From assembly GCA_039707655.1 (NCBI GenBank), contig CM077671.1:303056509-303120508 (forward strand): a stretch of DNA of 64,000 nt. Reading direction: 5' to 3'. The stretch's first letter is position 1; each line of letters opens with the position of its first letter. The DNA comes from Elymus sibiricus (Eukaryota > Streptophyta > Magnoliopsida > Poales > Poaceae). Below the pieces are notes generated by a model. The model was not told the origin of the DNA. It did not search any database and saw only the letters and a list, made by a program, of their open reading frames with translations. Below, piece by piece: positions 31,930-43,282 of the stretch. A program made the position numbers and the translations under genes.

Positions 31930-34900
31930 ATGGATCGCCTTGTCATCAACGAAGAGGTCCGTAACCCGGGCACTTTCGTCCCCGGACAGATCTTCGCTTT
32001 CGGCAGCATTGTGCTGCACGCCGACCCGACCGGCCATCTAGGCCGTGTCGGAAGTTTCGCCCCTGATCAAGAGGTCAGATTCGGGAACTTAGAGTTCTCC
32101 GTAGACTCCCGGGGCGATCTATCGCTAACCGGGCTCGCAGTCTCGCCTGCCACGCCCGAAGACTCTAAGGCCTTAACCTCAGATCAATCTTTCGGCCCCG
32201 CCCGTGGAATCTACCCCGGCGAGGGCCCGACTCTCAGTCCGGACCCGGTCATAGTACCAGACGCCCGGACATTTGTTCTTGCCAAACACTCTCCCCGCGC
32301 GGACGCATCGGAGGTTCGCTCCAGAAGCTCTGGACAGACCGATCCGATCGAGCTCTCGATACTCAACGAGGCTCTAGATCGGATCTCGTCGATGAAGATT
32401 ACCGACGACCCAACCCCGATATGTTCCCAGATCGGGCCTCAGACGGGTCAGGACGAATTTTTCGTCCCACCCACCACCCACTTGGTAGCCACTGTCGAGG
32501 ATTTAACCGACATGCTGGACTATGCTTCTGAGGAAGCAGACTACATGGATGAGGAGGATCGCACACTCACCCCCGTTAACACCGGACGGTGGACTGCCAC
32601 CTCCACATACGACGTCTACATGGTAGACACTCCGAAAAACGGCGGCGACAAATCGGATGAAGCACCGTCAAGACGCCGAAAGCCGCATAAACGGTCAAAA
32701 GGAAAAAAGGGAAGAAAATCCATCGATGGCACCGGGGACGGAGACACCCCGGAAGACATCGGCGATCCCGAAATCCCCGAACACCCGTTAGAGGGTTAGG
32801 AGAAGCTGGAAGACCGCCGCAACTCCGACGATCTAGATGATCCCGAGGACGACGATTACCTCCGCTCTATCGAGGGGGAGGACAATGCGGAAGCCGATGA
32901 CTTCACCATCCCCGATAATCCTGCAGATCAGGAACTATTCAGGCAACAGCTTATAGCCGCAGCCCGCAGCCTGAAAGCAAAAGAACGGCAGCTTAAGGCC
33001 GAACAAGACAACCTCAACGATCGATGGATGAGAGTCCTCTCGGCTGAGGAGGGATACGGCACCGGTCTATCGGACCAGCCTAAGAGTTATCCACGCAGAA
33101 GGCTGTTGCCACAATTCGACGACGAGCTCTCTGATACGCCGTCTCCCAGACATACCCCATACGACAAGCCAGACCGCCCTCCTCGAAGACGAGACAGGAC
33201 GGCTGACGACACCGGCCATAGGCCGACGATACCCCATAGACGAGGAAAGGAGCCACTAGAGCCCGATGACAGGTTCGACCTGCGACACAACATAGATGAC
33301 CGAGCAGGTCGTACGTGATCCATCGATGGATCCAGAGGATACTCACCCGATAGACGGGAAGGGTACCGGCCTTGGTTCGACCGCGACAATGAAGGTCGGG
33401 AACGAAACCGAGCTAGGACAGGCGCCGATCACCGGCGCGACATAGCTCGGGTTAGAGGCGCTGCCCACCCACTATGCTTCACGGACGAGGTGATGCGGCA
33501 TCAGTTCCCGGAAGGGTTTAAACCCGTAAACATAGAGCAATACGATGGGACAACTGACCCAACCGTATGGATCGAGGATTTCCTCCTCCACATCCACATG
33601 GCGCGAGGAGATGACCTCCACGCCATCAAGTACTTACCCCTGAAGCTCAAGGGGCCAGCTCGGCACTGGTTAAACAGCCTCCCCGAAAACTCCATTGGGT
33701 GTTGGGAGGACCTAGAAGAGGCATTCCGATCTAACTTCCAGGGAACTTATGTTCGGCCGCCGGACTCCTCCGATCTAAGCAACGTTGTCCAGAAGCCAGG
33801 AGAGTCCGCGCGGCTATTCTGGAACCGTTTCTTGACCAAGAAAAACCAGATCGTGGACTGCCCGGACGTCGAGGCAATAGCCTCCTTCAGGCACAATATT
33901 CGGGATGAATGGCTGGCTCTTCAGCTCGGCCAGGACAAACTGAGGACAATGTCCGCCCTCACATCACTCATGACCCGCTTCTGCGCGGGCGAGGATAACT
34001 GGCTAGCAAGACGCAGCCATAACCCCGAAGACCCCGGAACCTCCGAAGTTCGGGATGGAAACGGGAAACCGAAGCGCAACAATAACAAGCGCCGGCACAA
34101 TAATAGTGATGCCGATGACACGGCCGTTAACGCCGGCTTCTGCAATTCCCGGCCTGGGCAGCGAAAGAAGCCTCCTAAAGGCAAACACGACGGACCCACC
34201 CCGCTGGACAAGATCCTGGAGAGGCCTTGCCAGATCCACGGCACTCAAGAGAAGCCCGCCAATCACACCAACCGTAACTGTTGGGTCTTCAAACAGGCCG
34301 GAAAGCTCGCATCCGAGGACCAAGGCAAGAGCCCACGCAGAGAGGACGAGGATGAACCCCGTGGTCCGATCGGTGGCGGACAAAAGAAATTTCCTCCAGA
34401 GGTAAAAATAGTAAACATGATATACGCCACCCATATACCCAAAAAGGAGAGGACGCGCGCCCTTCGAGATGTCTACGCCATAGAGCCTGTAGCCCCGAAG
34501 TATAACCCATGGTCGGCATACCCGATCACCTGCGATCGACGTGACCATCCGACCAGTATCCGTCATGGGCGTTCAGCCGCACTCGTCCTAGACCCGATCA
34601 TAGACGGGTACCACCTCACTAAAGTCCTAATGGACGGTGGAAGTAGCCTCAATCTGATTTACTCAGATACGGTGAAAAAGATGGGCATAGATCCGTCAAG
34701 GATCAAGCCCAGTAACACTACCTTCAAAGGAGTGATCCCAGGCGTTGAAGCCCGATGCACAGGCTCTGTAAGCCTGGAAGTAGTGTTCGGCTCGCCTGAT
34801 AACTTTCGAAGCGAGGACTTGATCTTCGACATCGTACCTTTCCGCAGCGGCTATCATGCCCTGCTCGGCCATACAGCGTTCGCTCGCTTTAACGCCGTCC

Positions 34901-35130
34901 CGCACTACGCATACCTCAAGCTCAAGATGCCCGGCCCTAGGGGGGTCATTACTGTCAATGGCAACACAGAGCGCTGCCTCCGAACTGAGGAACATGCGTT
35001 GGCCCTGGCGGCCGAATTCCATTACATCGATGATTGGCAAGCGCCGACATCTGTCGTAAAGGCACCCAAGGCTGGGAAGCGAGCTCGGTCTCAATCCGAA
35101 GTACCAGAACCTTCCTCTCCCCACAAATAG
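31930..35130 (+). pseudogene. gypsy gag-protease polyprotein with two in-frame stops
   Basis: A single plus-strand frame of about 1067 codons runs from ATG at 31930 to 35130, with TAG at 32797-32799 and TGA at 33316-33318 as the only interruptions. The N-terminal third is acidic and of unknown function and includes a basic patch near 32680-32720. The central part (about 33500-34010) is a retrotransposon gag domain (WIEDFLLHI, LKGPARHWLNSLP, FRSNFQGTY). A Cys/His cluster (CQIHGTQE, H-x3-NCW) follows near 34230-34290. The last part is a retroviral-type aspartic protease with LMDGGSSLNLIY at 34624-34659, where the usual D-[ST]-G reads D-G-G. The frame ends about 150 codons later with no RT. Its role would be the virus-like particle and its maturation. 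Confidence 0.82.
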
Positions 35131-36386
35131 GGACTCACCCCCCATCGCCCGGCCCTAGAACCGGCAAACTACGTGCCGAGGAGGCACAACTTCGCGCTCA
35201 AAATTCCATGGGCGGCGGTGGGGAAAAATTATTCAAGGGTAAGTGTTCGGCTAGACCGAACTATCACCATCAACATGTCTTTGGACACACTACAGGTACC
35301 ATAAAGCACCTGCTACGGCGTAAAGCTCATTCATATTCCGGCGACTTCTCAAGACTTTTCTCCAAAGTCCGCTCGCCGAACATTGCATCCATTGTGCTAT
35401 ATAACCCCTTGGGATACGCAGGAGCGGACAAGCGACAGGGCACATCGAGGACGTCAGGTCACCTATCGAAGACCCTTGGTACAACCCCTCCTGTAAGGTT
35501 TATATTTCATTTTCAATACCTGTAAACAGTTGTATCGGCAATTTGAATAATAAGAGTTGTTGAGTAAAATACAGATGTATCATGCATGATCACTTCGCTG
35601 TTTTTGGCGCACTCTCTATTTCTCCCTCTCTTCTTGCGAACCTGTCTGGTATACTCTGCGATGCAACCGGCCAAATATAGACCGGGGGCTCGAATTAAAG
35701 AAAATCGCCCTAAGCACAAACTGATTTTTGCGTTCGGCGTCTTCGAATTCCGCGTTATATGCACTGGTTCCGAACTATGTCTTGGGTCAATAGTTGGGTT
35801 GCCCGGCTCCTGTGCTTGCCCCTTTATGTTCCGCTCATTCGGCTAAAAGAGCAAAGGGAGAACCGCTGCGATTGTGTTTCCGGCTAGCCTGGTCAAGCAC
35901 CTCAGCGGAGAAAGCCGAAAACTGACTGTCATGGTATGCGAGAACTGGTCTGCGAATCCGAGCTTAAATAAATCTCGTCAGAGGTTACTCCGTGTCATAC
36001 GATGGGTTTTGTATTCGTACAAACCATGTGATATAGGCTTCGGCCACGGCTCATCCGAACTTCACAAACACCTGGGGGCTAGTCATCAGCCGCACTCCTT
36101 TCTCGCGCCCCTACGGCTAAGTGAAAGCAATAAAGCATTATGGTCCGATTGCCTTGTCCGCCCCACACTACCGCCTTCAGGTACCGATAGTTCGGCTAAC
36201 TGTCACAGTGCATTGGCAGAGACACCCCGTGTAGTATCTACATGGGAGCTGAAGCCGACGACCCGCCGCTTTCAGTTTTAACGGCCACACAGGAGTTATA
36301 AAGGATGCAAAACATATAAGACATGATAAACCATGCATCTTAAATATAAATATGCGTTAAAAGGTCTTCGGACATAATACAACGCT
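35131..36386 (+). other. untranslated interior of the gypsy element
   Basis: This spacer lies between the convergent gag-pro frame and antisense gene. It has only short open frames and would contain the 3' ends of both transcripts. Confidence 0.5.
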
Positions 36387-39300
36387 TTACTCATACACAT
36401 TCTCTCTTGAACATTGCGCCTCTATTGCTCGAGCACCCTCCATTGCGCCGGAGAAGTACAGCTCGGGGCGCCTATGCTCTTTTCCAGTAGGCGGAGGAGC
36501 GGTGGCTATCTTCATTGGATCCAGCCCCGGCCAGTGCACCTTGGCCTTCGCAAAGGTCATCCGAGCTCCCTCGATGCAGGAAGATCGCCTTAGCGCGTCG
36601 ATCCGGGATGAGGCGTCGCTCAGCTTCCGCACTAGGCCGAAGTAGCTGCCCGGCAACGGCTCATTGGGCCATAGCCAGATGCAGAGATCCTTCATGGCCG
36701 GCTCCGCCATCCGGTGTAGCTCCACCAGCTGCTTCAGCTGCTCAACAAGGAGAGGAGAGCGCTCGGGGCTTCAAACTGCGCCCATAACAGCCGAGCTTCA
36801 TCTCCTTCTCCCCGCGAACCATAGAACTGGTTCGCGTCCGCTGCGCTCTTCTGGAGGTCCGAGCAGGCGCCTGAGGAACGCCATACTTGGGTAAGCAACT
36901 CGAACTTGCTATCCACGTAGACACACTGCAATAAATATGGCTTACCATCCATTATAGCCTTGGCCTGGCTAACTTCCTCTTCAAAAGATCGCTATCCACC
37001 CGCTCCTTTTGGAGGTCGGTTTTCAGGGTGGATAGTTCGGCGGCCTGCTCCTTGCCTTTCCGCTCAAGGTCTTCGCACTTTTGGCCGGCGTCCTTGAGCT
37101 CCTGTTGGATCTCCTCCACCCGAGCCTCGTGCTTGTCGCTGGTGGCTCTCAGGGCGGAGAGCGCGGTAGCCGCTTCTTTAGCCGCCGCCTTCTCCACCGT
37201 AGCCTCCTGCTTTGCCTTCTCAAGTTCGACCTTGAGCTTCTCAATCTCCGTCGCCGAGGCTGTGCAAGCATTACAACACATCAAATCTACTGCTTTGATA
37301 GTATGGTGATGATGAATTGGGATATTCTAGTCCGGCTCACCTTGCGCCTTGTCGAATCTCTTATTCAGAGCTTCGAGCTCATCTTCGGAGCTCTTGAGCT
37401 TTCGATTCAGCTCGTCCAGCTCGGCCGCATTAACAGCCGCTGCCGATGACGAAGCATGTACACAAACAACCATGTCAAGTTACACGGGTTCAAAGCTTCC
37501 GAACTATCATCAATATGATCTTGTGTCCGGTCCCTTTGCGGACTGTTAGGACATTCCGAACACATACTGTTCTTGTACATAGTTCGGACAATAATCTATT
37601 ATTGACCCCTAGGTAAGTTTTTTCCAAACTCACATAGGGCTCGGGGGCTGTCATGTATATAATGATAACACAAAGACATTAATATAAAGCATTACATGGC
37701 TTACTTGGAAGCCCGTCAGGAGACCGTTGAAGGCCTCCTTCAGTCCGTGGTCTACGGACTGAATGCTTTGCAGTACCCCCGGAAATGGAGGCGCTTGACA
37801 GAGCCTCCCCCATAGCCGGCCACCCATTGGTCGGTGGCGCCGGTGGGGATCGGGTGACCCGATCTCCAACTGGGGACTGAACCAGTGCCTCCGGAGGCAT
37901 GGTGCGCTCCGGAGACAGCCTTGGAGGTGACTGGACATCTTCTCGTCCGGCCTCCTCAGTATCCGGAAGGGGCCTCTCCCCAGGGTCTTCGGCGGCCGAG
38001 GTGTTAACCTCGACCATAACGTCATCGCCCCCACCTCTAGTGTCTGGCTCCAAGGGAGCCTGTTGAGACGACACCTCCACGGCGTCCTTCGCGGCGTCCG
38101 GAGGAGAGTGGTGCGATGCGGTCCCGCTCTCCGCTAGCTCGGCGGGTGGGGTCTCCCCGTCCGAAACTTGATCGGTGGGGAGAACACGCGGTGGGCTGCA
38201 ACTCAATAAGGTGCTCACATTATAATCATATTCATAACTTAGCGCTAATAGCTCGAAAGGTCTTCGGATCTGTACCTTCGAGGTGGGGGCTTGACCCTGA
38301 GGTTCCTTCGTGGAACCCTCTCGAACTCCTCGAACTCGGTATCCGAGTCCGAACTGTCGTCGGACAGGACCACCTGTGTCCGGCGCGCTTTCTTCGGGGC
38401 GGGAGGAGGTATGTCCTCTATGGCGTCCGATGACGCCGCCCTCTTTCTTGCGAGGGGGGAATCGCCTCTGCCCTCGCCCTCGTCTTCACCCTCGTGCTCC
38501 TCCTCTTGATTCGAGGAGGCGTGGGTGTCTTCGGACACAGCCCCTGGCTGGTCCCGGGTGCGCAGGCCTGTTCGGCCTGGTTTCTTCTTCTGCTCCTTCT
38601 CTGGCGCCTTGTAAGGCTCCACGACGAGCATCTCCAACAGCAGCGGAGACCTAGGGTCTTCGGGCTGTGGAGCCGGGCACTTGATGCCCGTGGCCTTGCT
38701 CAACCATTCCTGCGAAGGTGATCGGAAAATGCTTAGACTTTCTTTAAGAAGACAGAGCCGATCAAATAAAACTGTACTATACCTCGGATGGGGGCTTGTC
38801 GGTGCTCAAGCCCTGGTCCTCCTTCTTGGCCGGCCACTTCTCCTGCGCTTTGAACAGCGCCTTCCATAGCTTCTCCCGAGTGGTACGGAAGAGCTGACGA
38901 ATCATAGGATCGTCGTCAGTCCAGTAAGTCCACATGGGAGAGCCCCAGCGCTGGCAGGGGAGGATGCACCGCCGAAGCATAACCTGGACCACGTTGGTCA
39001 GCCCGACTCCATCCTTGATCATGGAGGCGATGCCCCTCTGCAGGTCCTCCACCTCTGTGTCCGACCCCCAATCGAGGCCTTTTCGGACCCATGAGGTCAA
39101 TCTGGTCGGGGGGCCGGATCTGAATTCAGCAGGAACAGTTCCGCCCTCCTCCCTTTGCTCCGTGATGTAGAACCACTCTTTCTGCCAGGTCTTGATGGTG
39201 TCGATGAAGGTGCCGGATGGCCATACCGCGCGTGGAAGCTTGCTGATGACTGCCCCGCCGCAGTCTGCGTGTGCGCCTGCGACACACTTCGGCTTGATGT

Positions 39301-39653
39301 TGAAGATCTTGAGCCACAGTCCGAAGTGTGGTTCGACCCGCAAGAAGGCCTCGCAGACGATGATAAAGGCCGATATATGCATGAAAGAGTTCGGCGGGAG
39401 GTCGTGGAAGTCGAGGCCGTAGAAGAACATGAGGCCCCTCACGAAGGGGTGGAGCGGGAAGCTTAGTCCTCGGATGAAATGAGGGATGAAGACCACCCTC
39501 TCGCTTGGTTTGGGGGTGGGGATCACCTGGCCCTCCTCTGCGGCGCGGTGGAAGATGTTGGCGGGGAGGTACCCCGGCCTCCTTGAGGTCCCGGATGTCC
39601 TGGTCGGTGACTGAGGAAGCCTCCCACTTGCCGCTGGAGCCTGAACTGGCCAT
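36387..39653 (-). pseudogene. antisense spliced gene of the gypsy element, 'putative gypsy type transposon' domain
   Basis: The minus strand carries a multi-exon gene starting MASSGSSGKWEASSVTDQDI at 39653. Exon 1 runs to about 38778 and contains the domain catalogued as putative gypsy-type transposon / Transposase_28 (VVFIPHFIRGLSFPLHPF, PNSFMHISAFI); a donor-like GTATAG follows PPSE. Exon 2 (about 38718-38250) is acidic and Lys-rich. The next coding pieces are 38218-37680 (Pro/Glu-rich) and about 37449-37340 plus 37284-36960 (a coiled coil, ELEKAKQEATVEKAAAKEA), then 36950-36730 and 36725-36387. An extra C in the run at 39573-39576 shifts the frame near residue 28, so this copy may be broken or the run misread. 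Function unknown; acidic and coiled-coil regions suggest a nuclear binding protein, which is inference. Confidence 0.7.
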
Positions 39654-40207
39654 GGCTGAGCTCGGAGGGGGGAAGGTGGAAAACCTAGATCTGGGCTCTG
39701 GAGGCTCAGGAGATAGGGGAAGCAGAGGTGCGAATGGGAAGCATGGTCAGGCCTTTGGGTTTTCTTCCCCTTTTATTGGGCTTGTCGCCGGTTAGCCTCC
39801 CCTCACCGCGCCGTGAATCCCTCAGCTTCCCGAGACGTGCGTGCCGTTATACGCGCATGATTAAACATATCCCGTGTAAAACGGAGCACGATCTGTGCAT
39901 TGATGGATCGTGCTGTTGGAAACAGCCTCAAACCGCGAATCGAGTCTTTACGACTGGTTCAGTGGTCATGGTGGGCCGTGACCTTTCGTCTGAAAGGTTG
40001 TCAGGGATCGTTATTTACCCCCTGACGTGTGGCCTTCAGGGCCGGTTACTCATGGTGTTCGGACGATCTATGATCGGGAAAACTACACGTCGTCAGAGGC
40101 CGAACTATCTCGGCCGATCACTATTTGGAGGAAGGAACTCGCCTCGCAAGCCGAAGACTTTGATCACATGGAGTAGCTGAAGCTAGGACTCTTGGCGTTG
40201 GAGGCTA

Positions 40208-40220
40208 GTTCGGGGGCTAC
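40208..40220 (+). other. polypurine tract of the gypsy element
   Basis: GTTCGGGGGCTAC directly precedes the 3' LTR. A G-rich tract here is the expected plus-strand primer. Confidence 0.6.
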
Positions 40221-40691
40221 TGAGGGAGTCCTGGTTTAAGGGGTCCTCGGGAGGTCGACCTATTGCTTATGGGCCGGACTATATGGGCCACTTGCCGAAT
40301 ACTGGATGGATTGAAGACCCTGTCTCCAGGAAGGAAGTTTCGAGAATCGTGGCTTGTCCTCCACGTTTGGAGTAGTGAATAGGCATGTTTATCCCTTCGA
40401 CGTGTAACCGACCATGTGTAAACCCTAGGTACCCTCGGGGTCTATATAAGCCATAGGGTTTTAGGTTGAGGAACAACAGAACTCATCTAGGGTTTTAGCT
40501 ACTTGATCTCGAGGTAGATCAACTCTGTAATCCTCATACTATCAATATAATCAAGCAGGACGTAGGGTATTACCTCCATAGGAGGGCCCGAACCTGGGTA
40601 AAACCTTGTCCCCTTCGTCTCTTGTTACCATCGATCCTAGTCTCACAGCTCGGGACCCCCTACCCGAGATCCGCCGGTTTTGACACCGACA
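40221..40691 (+). repeat. 3' LTR of the gypsy element
   Basis: It is 471 bp long and matches 31413-31883 end to end with about eight differences. Confidence 0.93.
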
Positions 40692-40947
40692 TGAGGGACT
40701 TGACCACTTCGTGTGTTCTTGCCATTGCATTAGTTGCATCGGTTTGAGTTCTCCACGGTGATACGTGGAAGTGAGAAGTTGAGAAGCTTATTACTCTTGG
40801 GTGTTTGAGCACCATAGAGCTTGTTCCTCTTGGGTGCCTTGGCGCCCTAGACGGTTGGTGGTGTCTCGGAGCTCAATCATTGTGGTGTAAAGCTCTGGGC
40901 AAGCGTCGGGGTCTCCAATTAGGTTGTGGAGATTGCCCCGAGCAATT

Positions 40948-41062
40948 TGTACGGGTACCGGTGACCGCCCCCAAGGGTTGCCAAAGTGTACGGGTACCGG
41001 TGACCGCCCCCAAGGGTTGCCATTTGTACGGGTTCAGTGATCGCCCTCAAGGGTCCCTTAGT
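40948..41062. repeat. 39-bp tandem repeat, about 2.8 copies
   Basis: The unit TGTACGGGTACCGGTGACCG and following begins at 40948, 40987 and, diverged, 41025. It lies inside the solo LTR. Confidence 0.85.
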
Positions 41063-42457
41063 GGAATCAAGGCATCTTGCATTGTGCGAGGGCGTGAGGA
41101 GATTACGGTGGCCCTAGTGGCTTCTTGGGGAGCATTGTGCCTCCACACCGCTCCGAACGGAGATTAGCATCCGCAAGGGTGTGAACTTCGGGATACATCA
41201 TCGTCTCCACGTGCCTCGGTTATCTCTTACCCGAGCCCTTTACTTATGCACTTTACTTTGTGATAGCCATATTGTTTCTTGTTATATATCTTGCTATCAC
41301 TTAGTTGTTATCTTGCTTCGCATATGTTGTTGGTGCACATAGGTGAGCCTAGTTGTTTTAGGTTTTGTGCTTGACATATTAAACGTTAGTTTTATTCCGC
41401 ATTTGTTCAAGCCTAAACCGTAATTATTTTAAAGCACCTATTCACCCCCCCCCCCTCTAGGCGACATCCACGTCCTTTCAGCTTCGAGCTTGGTTGGGTC
41501 TCGGTCTCCATGGGGTCTTCAACTTCCTCTTTGTCCATCTCCTCAACCTCTTCCTCTTCGTCCACCTCCTCGGTCTCGGACTCCTCTTTGGCCAACTGGT
41601 GATCGAACACCTGAGATCTTCAAGCCCAAGCATATGAGACGTCTCCAAAGACGACAAGATTTGGATGTGTTCATCTGTGCACTACGACAATAACAACGAA
41701 CTCCATCATCCATCGACCGCTGACAATCACCGCACAAAGCATAGGCTAAAAATGCATTTTTTTACCTTGAAGCCATTTCGTCGAGAACTTGGCAGCCACG
41801 ACCCTTTTGCCAGCTGTGGCAGCCGGATGAGTCGGAGAACTGACCATAGGGGTGGTCAGAGATGCCGCACAAGGCGCCAAACAAGGACGAGAGGCTAGAG
41901 TAGCTTTTTTGTTCTTCTTTGTCGCCTCCTTGACGAGGGCCGACGTGGCGGCCATCGGCTTCCTAGCATGCTTGCCGCCGGCGGGAGTAGTGGGAGGATG
42001 GCCTACCATCACCGGAGACGCAGTGGTCACCCCGTCGACCATGCTACTAGTAGTAGTTGCCGGTGTGGTGACCAGACCAGAGTTTTTGTTTGGAACCTTT
42101 TTTGGGCGCAGACGGCAGTGTAGGGGCGGTTTGCAGCGGTGATGCACCTGCGGTGGTGGCCTGTGGGGTGAGGAAAGTGTCTTGGCTACCTATTCCAGCC
42201 AGAATGGGGGTCATCGGTGGCAACATCGGTGCGCGGGGGCGGGGGCAGCAACAAGGGTGGCCGCGCGAATGGGAGAAGAGTGGGTGAAACTTTTACTCTG
42301 CCGCGCCGGGGACGATTATATTTAGGCGCCTTGGGCCAGCTTTTCGGCAGAGGAGTAATTTTTTTTGCTCATCTAAAATATACGAGTTCGGCTAGGTCCG
42401 GTTTAGACGAGTAAAATGAACTCCTATAATCGTTTTTAGGAGATCAGCTAGAGATGC

Positions 42458-42694
42458 CCTTGGGCGCCCCAAACAACTTTTGGACAGAAAATATCCTCTT
42501 CGATGTAGTGGACTTCATAATGACCTTCAACGCCATCTTGGGACTAGCTAGCATAACGGTCATCCACCATTATGCATACTCCTACGATCTTGCCGGAAGA
42601 TGCCCAGATCTAAAGGTGTCATCACGGTACCAGGGTGCATGAAGCCTGCCATTCGCTGTGACGAAAACAGTCTGGATATGGCCACAAGATACAT
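42458..42694 (+). pseudogene. gypsy aspartic-protease region, 3' piece
   Basis: The words LGAPNNFWTENILFDVVDF, then HHYAYS and, one frame over, MPRSKGVITV follow on from the 5' piece that ends at 26545. They correspond in order to the FGSPDNF, DIVPF, PHYAYLKLKMPGPRGVITV blocks of the intact protease at 34786-34960. At least one frameshift lies near 42590. The fragment is ended at 42694 by the PIF-like element. Confidence 0.7.
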
Positions 42695-42987
42695 GACGCG
42701 TTTGGTTGCTCGCATCGAGCCCAACCAGGCCTGCTCGGGAAGAAAACGGGATGTTTGGTTGCCTGATCTACATGAAAATCTTGGCCCGCACGAACCTTAA
42801 AGCAGCCCTCAGCCATGCCGGCTAGGAACGGCCGAATTGTCTGTTTCCATTTAGCCAGGCTCGAGCGATGCAGGGGAGGGGAACACGACACTGACCTCCT
42901 GCACCCACGAAGATGGCGGGAGCTCGCGCGCGTCGCAGAAAAAGCGGCGGGAGGAATTGACGTCATCGCGAGCCGATTCGGGCGCCC

Positions 42988-42994
42988 TATATAG
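42988..42994 (+). promoter_or_regulatory. TATA box of the PIF-like element
   Basis: TATATAG lies in a GC-rich context. It is followed by a pyrimidine-rich leader and a GAG|GTAAGC donor-like site at about 43080, as expected for the first, non-coding exon of the ORF that starts at 53177. Confidence 0.55.
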
Positions 42995-43282
42995 CCAGCC
43001 TCACCGCAACTCCAAAACTCCCGCCACCATTTCCCCCTCTCGAGATTTCCCTCCGATAAAGATCGACATCGACGACGAGGTAAGCGGCGCTTTGACTCCT
43101 CCTCTTCTCCGACGTGTTTAGTGCCTCCTTCGTAGCTGCTCCGATGGTGTTGGTGAGTACAATCACCCCCTTCTATCTACTAGTTCTAGCTAGATCTGTG
43201 AGCATGTGATAGGGTTAGATCTGTGAGCGTTGTACACTGCCGATCTGTGTGAGTGTGATGTTCTGGTAGCTAGTGATGATTG

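Larger units (their letters stand above)
31413..40691 (+). mobile_element. non-autonomous gypsy element, 9.3 kb, TSD TGAGG, Fatima-like
   Basis: Two 471-bp LTRs (31413-31883 and 40221-40691) begin TGAGGGAGTCCTGG and end CACCGACA. TGAGG is duplicated at 31408-31412 and 40692-40696. Between them are one plus-strand gag-pro frame and a multi-exon gene on the opposite strand; RT, RNase H and integrase are absent. The element therefore depends on enzymes in trans. By eye the LTRs differ at about 8 of 471 positions (about 1.7%). The resemblance to the Fatima family is from memory of its LTR. Confidence 0.88.
29497..41480 (+). mobile_element. solo LTR of a long-LTR gypsy-type element, split by a nested gypsy element
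   Basis: The ends are TGTAAGAGCACATTTC (29497) and CATCCACGTCCTTTCA (41480), with a perfect 5-bp duplication GCTTC at 29492-29496 and 41481-41485. After removal of the inner element the LTR is about 2.7 kb. No coding region or second LTR is present, so it is a solo LTR formed by recombination. It contains a cluster of GCGGTTGTACCGC palindromes (30720-31090), a 39-bp tandem repeat (40948-41062) and a long C run near its 3' end. I do not know the family. Confidence 0.8.
26891..42147 (-). pseudogene. NAM-associated (C-terminal domain) / trihelix-like gene broken by retrotransposons
   Basis: Five minus-strand pieces line up. 42147-41746: Ala/Thr/Lys-rich N-terminus. 41613-41486: acidic run VFDHQLAKEESETEE and following. 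29491-29138: a trihelix-like block with WMNISLDA, TFLG-type and SLGHRWGPIQ words. 27538-27245: continuation with EKWIQR, RPDGNK and NELKILEEEK. 27235 to about 27090: LxxEERRLALEEERL and MFMNPMD. The solo LTRs at 29497 and 27544 sit exactly at the joins, and removing each with one TSD restores the reading order. An extra TGA follows ILEEEK, where the family has Trp. The family is uncharacterised and very abundant in Triticeae; a DNA-binding role is inferred from the trihelix-like block. Confidence 0.7.
26546..42457 (-). mobile_element. Harbinger-like TIR element, much enlarged by nested insertions
   Basis: The left end AGGGCATCTTAAGCCGATCCC and the inverted right end (AGGGCATCTCTAGCTGATCTCC) agree at most of about 20 positions. 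The flanks rejoin a gypsy reading frame (…GTATCA + TTGGGC…), with ATA on the left and TTG on the right, compatible with a mutated 3-bp TTA duplication. Without the later insertions the element is about 2.3 kb. It carries one minus-strand gene of the NAM-associated/trihelix type. No transposase was seen, so it would be non-autonomous. Confidence 0.65.

Noticed and set aside
34003..35145. Minus-strand open frames of 149-187 codons opposite the gypsy gag-pro
   Set aside because: They are shadows of the GC-rich sense frame; unlike the genuine antisense gene at 36387-39653 they have no domain or splice structure.
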